Both the position numbers and the translations under genes were made by a program. Shown here piece after piece: positions 7,504 through 14,895 of a stretch of DNA of 64,000 bases (position 1 is the stretch's first letter; every line of letters begins with the position of its first letter). Below the pieces are notes generated by a model that made no database searches, had not been told where the DNA came from, and worked only from the letters and a program-made list of their open reading frames with translations. This stretch comes from Sphingopyxis sp. YR583. GTDB taxonomy: Bacteria > Pseudomonadota > Alphaproteobacteria > Sphingomonadales > Sphingomonadaceae. The stretch lies in the NCBI RefSeq assembly GCF_900108295.1, contig NZ_FNWK01000001.1, positions 2,038,501-2,102,500 of the forward strand. Direction: 5' to 3'.

Positions 7504-8388
7504 TCAGTGAAGCCCGCGCCGTTCCTGCTGGCGATAGTCGCTCGGCGCCATGCCGAACCAGGCGCGGAAGGCACGGCTGAAATGGCTCTGGCTGGTGAAA
7601 CCCGTCGCCTCCGACAGCGCGGCGAGGCTGAGGTCGGTCTGGACGAGCATCTGTTGCGCGCGATCGAGCCGCGCTTTCATCACATATTGGTGTGGCGAGA
7701 TGCCGGTCGCCTTTTTGAACAGGCGGCAGAAATGCGACGGGGTGACCCCCGCGACGGCCGCCATCGCTTCGAGGCTATGTTCCTCGGCGGGGTTGGCGAG
7801 CACGGCGTTCATGATCTTGTGGAGGCGATAGGCCGAGAAATCGGAGACGGGGATTTCGGTGGGATTGCCGTGTGCGGGCGGGCCCGAGAGGATATGCGCC
7901 TTCAGCGCACCCACCATCGCCGCGACATAGGCGGTGCGTTCCTCGGCCTGCGGCGCGTAAAGTTCGGAGAGGATCTGCCGCGTAAGCGCGACGCCGAGCG
8001 GGTCGGCGAAGGCAAAGCGCATCTTGTTGAACTGGTCGGCGTGCGGTTGGCCCGCAAGGACGTCCGACGACATCGACAGCGTCACCACGTCGAGCTCGCC
8101 GTCGACGAGCCAGCCGGTTGGCATGCCGGCGGGGACGATCGTCGCGCAGCCCGGGATCGAGCTCGTCTCGGTCCAGCCGTCGCGGTCCCAGGTCTTGACT
8201 TGCGGCTTGCCCGCGACATGTACGGTGAAGATCGGCTGCGGTAGCGCGGGGAGGGTATAGCTGCCGACGAACTGGCGCCAGCGGCAGAGCGACCAGCCAT
8301 CGCCCAATGATCCCATCTCGACATCGGGCGCGCGGCCGAGGACGTCGCAGATAATTTCCTTATTATCCCAGATATTCTCGTTTTTCAC
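7504..8388 (-). CDS. AraC-family transcriptional regulator
   Basis: A 294-residue regulator with an N-terminal ligand-sensing region and a C-terminal pair of helix-turn-helix motifs ('LEAMAAVAGVTPSHFCRLFK' and 'SLAALSEATGFTSQSHFSRA') followed by the AraC signature 'FRAWFGMAPSDYRQQ'. The start is GTG at 8388, overlapping the P450 stop in a GTGA. Because it is embedded in the TonB-P450-ADH-ALDH unit, the simplest reading is that it senses the pathway substrate or product and controls this operon. No operator could be identified with confidence. Confidence 0.9.
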   Translation of the reverse strand: MKNENIWDNKEIICDVLGRAPDVEMGSLGDGWSLCRWRQFVGSYTLPALPQPIFTVHVAGKPQVKTWDRDGWTETSSIPGCATIVPAGMPTGWLVDGELDVVTLSMSSDVLAGQPHADQFNKMRFAFADPLGVALTRQILSELYAPQAEERTAYVAAMVGALKAHILSGPPAHGNPTEIPVSDFSAYRLHKIMNAVLANPAEEHSLEAMAAVAGVTPSHFCRLFKKATGISPHQYVMKARLDRAQQMLVQTDLSLAALSEATGFTSQSHFSRAFRAWFGMAPSDYRQQERRGLH

Positions 8389-9596
8389 GTCACCAGCCTG
8401 ACGTCGAGCCGCTTGAAGCCGTTGATGAAGTTCGACCGCACGCGGCTCGGCTCTCCCACAATCTCTATGCGCCGAACATGGCGCGCCATTTGCGCAAAGG
8501 CGAGTCGCAATTGCATTTCGGCAAGCCGTGAGCCGACGCAGACATGCGTGCCCGCGCCGAAGGCGAGATGCTGGCGGATCGGGCGTGCGATGTCGAAGGC
8601 GTCCGGGTCGGCGAAGACCGCCGGATCGCGGTTGCCGGCGGGGTAGAAGACGACAACCTTGTCACCCTTGCGGATCTGCTGGCCGCCAAGCTCCGCGTCA
8701 CGCGTCGCGGTGCGGCGCATGTGGATGACGGGGCTTGCATAGCGGACCATTTCCTTAACTGCGTTCGGCAGCAGGCCGGGGTTGGAACGGATCGCATCCC
8801 ATTGGTCGGGATTGCTCGAAAAGGCGATCAGGCTGTGGTTGATCGAGTTGCGCGTCGTCTCGTTCCCGCCGACGAGCGCGAGGATGAGGTTGCCGATGAA
8901 GTCGCCGAGCGGGACGGGCTGGCCGTGTATCTCCGTGTTTGCGAGCAGCGAGGCGATGTCGGGACCGGGGTTCGCGCGCCGCTCGTCGAACAGCGCGGAA
9001 GCGAAGCCGACGAACTCGCCCATCACCGCCGCCATCGCTTCGGGTGACTGGCGGAAATCGGGATCGTCCTCGCCGACGAAGGCGTCGGTCCAGCGATGGA
9101 GGTCGTGCCACATTTCGGCGGGTACGCCGAGCAGCTCCGCGAGCGTGAGCAAGGGCAGCGGGACGGTGAGGAGGGGGAGGATGTTCACCGTCTCGTTCAG
9201 CGGCACGTCGGCGAACAGCCGTTCGACGCGTTCGGTGATGCGCGCCTCGATGCCTTCGAGCCGCCCCGGTGACAGCGCGGGCATTAAGAATTTGCGGTAC
9301 TGCGTGTGCGTCGGCGGATCGCGCGAGATGAAGGGGATGCCGATCGCGGATTCGCCTGCGCCGGTCAGCCCGACCTCATTTTCGTTGAAAATGCGATGCC
9401 CGCCATTCTCATACGCCGAGGAAAAGAGATCGGCCTGCCGCGACACGGTGACGATATCGTCGAACCCCAGCACCGCCCAGAACCCCGCACCATCGCTTTC
9501 GGGGTTCCAGTGGACCGGGCCCGCGGCGCGCAATGCCGCAAGCTCGGCATAGGGCATGCCGCCGACGTAAAGGTCAGGGTTCTTGAGGTCGGTCAT
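8385..9596 (-). CDS. Cytochrome P450 monooxygenase
   Basis: A soluble bacterial P450 of 403 residues from ATG 9596, two bases after the TonB receptor stop; an in-frame upstream extension overlaps that gene and was rejected. The I-helix 'LALVGGNETTRNSINH' carries the oxygen-activation Glu-Thr-Thr, 'EMVR' is the ExxR motif, and 'FGAGTHVCVGSR' holds the heme-ligand cysteine (Cys353). The GNETTRNSI form is shared with CYP124/125/142-type enzymes that hydroxylate terminal carbons of branched chains or sterols; this link is an inference. No ferredoxin or ferredoxin reductase is encoded nearby, so electrons must come from elsewhere in the genome. Confidence 0.93.
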   Translation of the reverse strand: MTDLKNPDLYVGGMPYAELAALRAAGPVHWNPESDGAGFWAVLGFDDIVTVSRQADLFSSAYENGGHRIFNENEVGLTGAGESAIGIPFISRDPPTHTQYRKFLMPALSPGRLEGIEARITERVERLFADVPLNETVNILPLLTVPLPLLTLAELLGVPAEMWHDLHRWTDAFVGEDDPDFRQSPEAMAAVMGEFVGFASALFDERRANPGPDIASLLANTEIHGQPVPLGDFIGNLILALVGGNETTRNSINHSLIAFSSNPDQWDAIRSNPGLLPNAVKEMVRYASPVIHMRRTATRDAELGGQQIRKGDKVVVFYPAGNRDPAVFADPDAFDIARPIRQHLAFGAGTHVCVGSRLAEMQLRLAFAQMARHVRRIEIVGEPSRVRSNFINGFKRLDVRLVT

Positions 9597-9598
9597 CG

Positions 9599-11818
9599 TC
9601 AGAAGCTGTAACGGACGCTGACGCCATAGGTGCGCGGCGCCGACGGCACGAGGAAGTTGTACGGGAATCCAGCGCCGCGCAGATCGAGGCCGTAGCCATA
9701 GGTTTTGCGTTCGAAGATATTGTTCGCGAACGCGCGCACCGTCAGCGCATCGTTGCTCCAACTCAGCGAGGCATTGACCTTGGCATTCGCGCCCTGCTGC
9801 AGCTCGCTGTTCACCTGCGGCGTGCCCGGCGCATTGATCGCGTTGAAGGGCGAGAAATACTGGCGGCTCGAATAGGCGACATTTGGCGCGAAGGTGATCG
9901 TCCCATCCGCCACGTTCAGGACGTCCCATTCGAAACCGAGCTGAGCGGTGAGTTTTGGCGCGAAGGGCAGTTCGTTGCCCGACAGGTCGGCGCCCTGCAG
10001 CGTCAGCTCCTTATATTTCGAATGCAGCCAGCCGAGCGATGCGTCGATGCGCAGGCCATCGGTGGGGCGCAACGTCGTTTCGACCTCAAGCCCGTACACC
10101 TCTGACGCTGGCGCGTTGACGAGGAAGGAGACGGGGCCGGCGCGCGTGTCCTGCAGCTGCTGGTTCGAATAATCATAATAGAAGGCCGAGGCGGCGTAGG
10201 TGAGCAGGCGACCGCCCGCGCGACCCTTGATGCCGATTTCATAGGCGTTGACGCGCTCGGGCTCGATATAGCCGATCCCGGCCGACGAGGTGTAACCGCC
10301 GCCGTTGACTGCACCCGCGCGATAGCCGCGGTTGTAGCTCGCATAGACCAACGGGCCATCGTCGAAGGTGTAGCTGAGTGCTACGCGGCCGGTCAGTGCA
10401 TTGTTCGTGTCGGCAAGCGCAAAGCGTGCGGCCGGGTCATAGGGGCAGGTGCCAGCTACGCCCGGGCAGGGCACCGTCGTTGCGAGCGGCGTCTGCGGAT
10501 CGTCGACCCCGCCCACGAACAGGTAGGCAAAGGCGTCGTCGTAGCGCGACTTGTCCTTTGTGTAGCGTGCGCCGAGCGTCAGTACGAGCCGGTCGGCGAG
10601 GTCGATGTCGGCCTGCCCAAACACCGCATAGCTTTTGCGGACCTGCCGGTAATGCTGGAAGAAACCGCCCGCCGGGGGCAGCGGCAGGTTGAAGGTGTTG
10701 TCGGTGACGTTGCGGTCCCAGCCGTAGAAGAGGCCGCCGACGAAGGTCAGCCCGTCGCCATCGTAATTGGCGCGCAATTCCTGGCTGAACTGGCGATAGT
10801 TCGAGCGCCAGTTGATATCGAGGATATCGAGTGGTGACCCGTCGGCGGCTTGCTGAAGGTTTTGCTTGCCGCCATCGTAGCTGGTGATCGAGGTCAGGCT
10901 GAGCGTGTCGCTGAGTTCGAGCGCGATATTCGCGGAAAAGCCCCAGGCATCGGTGCGATTCTCGCCGATGCGATTCTCGTTGGTCTCGAAAAAGCCGAGT
11001 CCGGTGCGGAAAGGTTCGAGACCGTGGACCGCAGCCTGCGTTCCACGATCGCGGCCAGCATAGGCGCGCAGCACCACGTCGAGTGTCTCTGTCGGCTTGA
11101 CGCGGAGCGAGGCGCGGCCCTGCAGCGTATCGACCGATGCGGCGTCGCGGCCGCCGGGAAAGACATTTTTTATCTGCCCGTCACCCTTGGCGTAGTTGAC
11201 CGCGAGGCGCAGTCCCGCGATGTCCTCTGCGAGCGTCGCTTCGGCGGCGCCCTGCGCGGTGATGGTGTCGAAATTGGCGTATCCGACCTGCAGATAGCCG
11301 TTCGTGCCCGACAGGTCGGGTTTCTTGGTGATGAAGTTGATCGCGCCGCCGGTCGTGTTGCGACCGAAGAGTGTCCCCTGCGGTCCGCGCAGCACTTCGA
11401 TGCGGTCGAGGTCGAATAGCCCCATGCCGTGGCTGGTGCGCGGCGCGAGATAGACATCGTCGAGATAGACGCCGACCGGCGAGGCCTGATTGCTGTTATA
11501 TTCGTTTGCGACCCCGATGCCGCGCAGCGAAAAGTTCGGCTGCGTGTCGCCATAAGGGCTGTTGATCTGGAGGTTCGGGACAGCGTCGCCGAGCTGCGCC
11601 GAATTGGTGATGCCGCGGTCGGCCAGCGTGTCGCCGCCGAGCGCGGTGACCGCGAGCGGCACGTCGAGCAAGGATTGTTCACGGCGCTGGGCGGTGACGA
11701 CGATGTCGCCTTCGCTTGCGCCGGTGTCGGCTGGCGGCGCATCCTGCGCCATCGCGAAAGTCGATGTCGATACGGCGAACGCAGCCAGCATGGCGCGCGC
11801 AAAAGGCAAATCTGCCAT
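9599..11818 (-). CDS. TonB-dependent outer membrane receptor
   Basis: A 739-residue receptor. The signal peptide ends near 'STSTFAMAQDA'. A TonB-box-like 'GDIVVTAQRREQSLLDVP' follows, then the plug domain with 'VEVLRGPQGTLFGRNTTGGA'-type motif (here 'IEVLRGPQGTLFGRNTTGGA'). A 22-strand barrel is implied by the length, ending in the aromatic 'YGVSVRYSF'. GGAGAAGGA lies just before ATG 11818. It is the first gene of the unit with the P450, which follows after two bases, so it probably imports the hydrophobic substrate of that pathway. Sphingomonads use many such receptors for carbon sources as well as siderophores. Confidence 0.93.
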   Translation of the reverse strand: MADLPFARAMLAAFAVSTSTFAMAQDAPPADTGASEGDIVVTAQRREQSLLDVPLAVTALGGDTLADRGITNSAQLGDAVPNLQINSPYGDTQPNFSLRGIGVANEYNSNQASPVGVYLDDVYLAPRTSHGMGLFDLDRIEVLRGPQGTLFGRNTTGGAINFITKKPDLSGTNGYLQVGYANFDTITAQGAAEATLAEDIAGLRLAVNYAKGDGQIKNVFPGGRDAASVDTLQGRASLRVKPTETLDVVLRAYAGRDRGTQAAVHGLEPFRTGLGFFETNENRIGENRTDAWGFSANIALELSDTLSLTSITSYDGGKQNLQQAADGSPLDILDINWRSNYRQFSQELRANYDGDGLTFVGGLFYGWDRNVTDNTFNLPLPPAGGFFQHYRQVRKSYAVFGQADIDLADRLVLTLGARYTKDKSRYDDAFAYLFVGGVDDPQTPLATTVPCPGVAGTCPYDPAARFALADTNNALTGRVALSYTFDDGPLVYASYNRGYRAGAVNGGGYTSSAGIGYIEPERVNAYEIGIKGRAGGRLLTYAASAFYYDYSNQQLQDTRAGPVSFLVNAPASEVYGLEVETTLRPTDGLRIDASLGWLHSKYKELTLQGADLSGNELPFAPKLTAQLGFEWDVLNVADGTITFAPNVAYSSRQYFSPFNAINAPGTPQVNSELQQGANAKVNASLSWSNDALTVRAFANNIFERKTYGYGLDLRGAGFPYNFLVPSAPRTYGVSVRYSF

Positions 11819-12001
11819 AGTCCTTCTCCCAATTGGCGGGGCCTCTGCGAGCCCTGTCGAATTTGGAAGCTAGGACGAAGGGGGCGCAAAGGCTTTAGCG
11901 CGCCTTGCAACGAGTTTTGACATTTCTTGCTCGGCAAAGCGGCTTGTCGTTTTGGCTGGACACGGAATAAGGTGGGCACCCCGCCCGCAGAAAGGATCGT
12001 C

Positions 12002-12382
12002 ATGGCGCACGGAACCGCACGGATTGGCAAAGATCATTACCGCACCGAGATCAACGTCAGCGGCCACGACCTGATTGGCGACGAGGGGCCGGGGCTTGGC
12101 GGACAGAATGAGGGGCCCGCGCCTTATGACTTCCTGCTTGCGGGGCTTGGCGCCTGTACTGCGATTACGCTTCGTATGTATGCTGACCGCAAGGGCTGGC
12201 CGCTCGAATCGGTCGAGGTCGGTTTGCGGCTCACCAGTAAGGATGGCCTCCGCGTCGATCGGGTGCTGACGATCGCGGGGCTCGATGACGATCAGATGGC
12301 CCGGCTAGCGGACATTGCGGAGCGCACGCCGGTGACGTTGACGTTGAAGGGTGGGCTGCCGATCGATACGCGGCTCGCCTGA
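12002..12382 (+). CDS. OsmC-like protein lacking the second redox cysteine
   Basis: A 126-residue OsmC/Ohr-fold protein from ATG 12002, preceded by AAAGGA. The first conserved cysteine is present in 'LLAGLGACTAITLRMYADRK' (Cys52). The second, normally in a 'CPVT' motif, is replaced: the sequence reads 'ERTPVTLTLKGG'. A classical two-cysteine peroxidase cycle is therefore unlikely, which fits the YhfA-like branch rather than Ohr. The gene is divergent from the TonB receptor and followed after 50 bases by the TetR gene. Confidence 0.85.
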   Translation: MAHGTARIGKDHYRTEINVSGHDLIGDEGPGLGGQNEGPAPYDFLLAGLGACTAITLRMYADRKGWPLESVEVGLRLTSKDGLRVDRVLTIAGLDDDQMARLADIAERTPVTLTLKGGLPIDTRLA

Positions 12383-12394
12383 TCGGCGGGCCAC

Positions 12395-12426
12395 TGGACA
12401 AGTTGCGATCTACCACTTATATACCA
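12395..12426 (+). promoter_or_regulatory. tetR promoter with probable TetR half-site; predicted leaderless start
   Basis: TGGACA (12395-12400) and TATATA (12418-12423) are 17 bases apart. Transcription would begin near 12430-12433, at the ATG of the tetR gene, which has no ribosome binding site, so the message is probably leaderless. The 12 bases ACTTATATACCA (12415-12426) recur exactly at 13105-13116 before the efflux operon, suggesting a shared operator over both -10 regions. Confidence 0.5.
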
Positions 12427-12432
12427 GCCGTT

Positions 12433-13053
12433 ATGGAAATCGAAACCGCCACCGTCGCCACCCCGCACAAGGGCCGTCCGCGCGAATTTTGCGTCGATAT
12501 GGCGCTGGCGTCGGCGCTGCGCGTCTTCTGGTCGAAGGGCTATGAAGGCGCGTCGATGGCAGACCTGACCGAGGCGATGGGGATCACCAAGCCGAGTTTG
12601 TACGCGGCCTTCGGTAACAAGGAAGCGCTCTTCAACAAGGCGCTCGACCTCTATGAGCGCGAAAAGGCCGATTATATGCGCGCCGCGCTCGATGCGCCGA
12701 CCGCGCGCGGTGTCGCCGAACGGCTGATGTATGGCGCGCTCGACATGTACACCTGCCCCGAGAATCCGAACGGGTGCCTTGGCGTGATCACCTCGGTTGC
12801 GTGCGGCGCAGAGGCCGAATGCATTCGACAGGCTGTGCTCGAACGCGGCGCGGCGGCGAAGCGTGCGATGCTCGAACGCTTCGCGCGCGCCAAGGAAGAG
12901 GGCGATTTCCCGCCCGATACCGACGCCGAAGGGCTGGCCGCGTTCCTGACCGCGGTGAACCAGGGCATGTCGGTGCAGGCGGGCGCGGGCGCGACGCGCG
13001 CCGAACTCGAGCGCCTCGTCGAAACCAGCCTGAAGCTGTGGCCGGGACGCTGA
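12433..13053 (+). CDS. TetR-family transcriptional repressor, probable regulator of the RND efflux operon
   Basis: A 206-residue TetR-family protein from ATG 12433. A TTG at 12403 is in frame but would put the shared ACTTATATACCA element inside the coding region. The N-terminal helix-turn-helix is 'GASMADLTEAMGITKPSLYA' followed by 'AFGNKEALF'. The C-terminal ligand domain has the 'GCLGVITSVACG' region seen in the TetR_C_16/AcrR-like branch with 'YTCPENPNGC'. The gene is followed by an efflux operon on the same strand, and both promoters share a 12-base element, so autoregulation and repression of efflux are likely. Confidence 0.87.
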   Translation: MEIETATVATPHKGRPREFCVDMALASALRVFWSKGYEGASMADLTEAMGITKPSLYAAFGNKEALFNKALDLYEREKADYMRAALDAPTARGVAERLMYGALDMYTCPENPNGCLGVITSVACGAEAECIRQAVLERGAAAKRAMLERFARAKEEGDFPPDTDAEGLAAFLTAVNQGMSVQAGAGATRAELERLVETSLKLWPGR

Positions 13054-13086
13054 TAGAATTATTTTACTGCCCGGTACAGAATGGTC

Positions 13087-13126
13087 TTGACGCAGCGCAG
13101 CGAGACTTATATACCACCTAGTATAC
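13087..13126 (+). promoter_or_regulatory. RND efflux operon promoter with palindromic operator
   Basis: TTGACG (13087-13092) is a good -35. The -10 is in TATATACC (13108-13115). A perfect inverted repeat TATAC-N6-GTATA spans 13110-13125 and overlaps the -10. The left part, ACTTATATACCA (13105-13116), is identical to a sequence in the tetR promoter. This is the expected layout for a TetR-type repressor that blocks RNA polymerase. Confidence 0.6.
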
Positions 13127-13149
13127 AAAGATAGGGCTCTCCCCCCGGG

Positions 13150-13383
13150 CCGGCCGCCGCAGGACAAAGATCGTGCGGCGGCCGGATCCATCATCACAGA
13201 ATAATCCCCCGGGAACATGGCCTGTTCCGGTCGGGCGTCCGTGGGCGTTCGTCCGCAAGAGATAGACAGGGACCGGCGCGCGCATTCCGATGCGGGCGGC
13301 GGAACAGGGCGGCCGTCCTCTTCGAAGAGGGCCCTCTGACAACAAGGACCATCCAGACATCAGCCGGAAGCGCGCGCTTCCGG
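13150..13383 (+). repeat. Series of palindromes in the long leader of the efflux operon
   Basis: The 404-base gap between tetR and the adaptor gene holds the promoter and about 330 bases of leader. Four perfect palindromes are visible: CCGGCCGCCGC/GCGGCGGCCGG (13150-13160 / 13175-13185), CCTCTTCGAAGAGG (13317-13330), AGAGGGCCCTCT (13326-13337) and CCGGAAGCGCGCGCTTCCGG (13364-13383). The second and third share bases and cannot form together. A possible 40-codon upstream ORF runs 13217-13339 but has only a weak GGGA before it. Otherwise no gene is seen in this stretch. Confidence 0.55.
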
Positions 13384-13457
13384 TGCCGGGTTTCTGCGCC
13401 CCTCTCCCATTCACGGGGGCAGACGACCGCAATGAACGAATAGAAGAGGGCATATTC

Positions 13458-14729
13458 ATGACCGTCCACACCCCGATCGAAAAGCTCGACCCCGCCGACG
13501 CGAGGGTCCGCCGCGAACTCAAAACCTTGCTTCACCCCGCCCGAGGTCGCCGCGCGGCGTGGATCGGGGCTTTTCTCGTGCTGATCGTAGGTGCCTGGTG
13601 GTTGCTGCGGGACGGCCCGCCGCCCGCCGCGGCCGCGCCGGCGCCCGTGCTGACCGTCGCTGCGCCGATCGCGCGCGATGTGACGCTGTGGGATGAATAT
13701 ATCGGTCGCTTCGAAGCGTCGAAAGCGGTCGAGGTGCGCCCGCGCGTGTCGGGCGCGATCACCGGCATCCATTTTACCGACGGCCAGATTGTCCGGCAGG
13801 GGCAGCCGCTCTTCACCATCGACCCGCGCCCCTATCGCGCCGCGCTTGCCGAAGCGCGCGCTTCGGCCGCCAGCGCACGCAGCGATCTCGCGCTTGCGCG
13901 GCTCGAACTCGAACGCGCCGGCCGCCTCGTTGATGTCGAGGCGGTGTCGCAGAGCGAGATCGATCGGCTCCGCGCGCGGGTCAATGCGGCGAATGCCGCG
14001 CTCGCCGGCGCCGATGCCCGCATCGCCGCCCGAGCGCTCGATGTCGAATTCACCACCGTCCGCGCACCGCTGAGCGGCCGCATCTCGGACCGGCAAATCG
14101 ACGCGGGCAACCTTGTGTCGGCGGGCGATGCCGGCGGGACACTGCTGACCACGATCAACGCGCTCGACCCCGTCTACTTCACCTTCCAGGGGTCGGAGGC
14201 CTTGTTCCTCAAGACCAAGCGCGAAGGCGGCGATAAGGGCGCGGCGGTCGAAGTCCGCCTGCAGGACGAAAGCGATTATCGCTGGAAGGGCCAGCTCGAC
14301 TTCACCGACAATGGGCTCGACCCGCGTTCGGGCACGATCCGCGCCCGCGCCAGCTTCCGCAACCCCGAGATGTTCCTGACCCCGGGAATGTTCGGCAACA
14401 TGCGCCTGTCGACGGGCCAGACCGCGCATGCGCTGCTGGTTCCCGCTGCTGCGGTGCAGACCGACCAGGCGCGCAAGATCGTCTATGTCGTCGGCAAGGA
14501 TGGGATGGTCGCGGCGAAACCGGTCGAGATCGGCCCCGATGTCGACGGGCTGCGCGTCATCCGCTCGGGCCTGACGCCCACCGACCAGGTCGTCATCAAC
14601 GGATATCAGTTCGCTCGTCCGGGCACCAAGGCGGTGACCAAGGCCGGCAAGATTGTGGCCGCCGCGCCCAAACAGGGCGGTCCGGCCGCGACCGAACCGG
14701 TCTCGGCACAGGCGACCTTCGCGAAGTGA
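13458..14729 (+). CDS. RND efflux periplasmic adaptor (membrane fusion protein)
   Basis: A 423-residue HlyD/AcrA-family adaptor from ATG 13458, preceded by GAGGG; the frame stays open upstream to 13290 but that extension shows no family similarity. A single N-terminal membrane anchor ('WIGAFLVLIVGAWWLL') comes first. The barrel-sandwich halves ('VEVRPRVSGAITGIHFTDGQ' and 'FTTVRAPLSGRISDRQIDAG') flank a coiled-coil hairpin rich in Ala, Arg and Glu. It bridges the permease at 14896 and the outer membrane protein at 18102. It resembles MexE-type adaptors that carry an uncleaved anchor. Confidence 0.92.
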   Translation: MTVHTPIEKLDPADARVRRELKTLLHPARGRRAAWIGAFLVLIVGAWWLLRDGPPPAAAAPAPVLTVAAPIARDVTLWDEYIGRFEASKAVEVRPRVSGAITGIHFTDGQIVRQGQPLFTIDPRPYRAALAEARASAASARSDLALARLELERAGRLVDVEAVSQSEIDRLRARVNAANAALAGADARIAARALDVEFTTVRAPLSGRISDRQIDAGNLVSAGDAGGTLLTTINALDPVYFTFQGSEALFLKTKREGGDKGAAVEVRLQDESDYRWKGQLDFTDNGLDPRSGTIRARASFRNPEMFLTPGMFGNMRLSTGQTAHALLVPAAAVQTDQARKIVYVVGKDGMVAAKPVEIGPDVDGLRVIRSGLTPTDQVVINGYQFARPGTKAVTKAGKIVAAAPKQGGPAATEPVSAQATFAK

Positions 14730-14740
14730 GTTGAATAAGG

Positions 14741-14861
14741 CCCCTCCCGATCAGGGAGGGGTTGGGGTGGGGTGCTGCGGTGTCCCCTATGGCCGACAGC
14801 CCCACCCCGCTGTGCCCCGGATTCCGTCCGGGCTCGCTGCCCCTCCCGCGAGCGGGAAGGG
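14741..14861. repeat. GC-rich double-hairpin intergenic repeat (REP-like)
   Basis: Two hairpins frame this intergenic element: CCCCTCCC/GGGAGGGG (14741-14748 / 14754-14761, perfect) and CCCCTCCCGC/GCGGGAAGGG (14840-14849 / 14852-14861, one mismatch). Between them GGGGTGGGG near 14764 is matched by CCCCACCCC near 14800. It sits between the adaptor and permease genes of one operon. The layout resembles the REP/BIME-type repeats common in sphingomonads; copies elsewhere cannot be checked here. Confidence 0.55.
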
Positions 14862-14895
14862 ATGACCAGATCGTTTTTCAGACAGGGGCTCTCCC

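Noticed and set aside
13290..13457. 56-residue N-terminal extension of the RND adaptor
   Set aside because: The frame is open, but the extension spans the palindromes, lacks family similarity and has no ribosome binding site, whereas ATG 13458 has GAGGG and directly precedes the membrane anchor.
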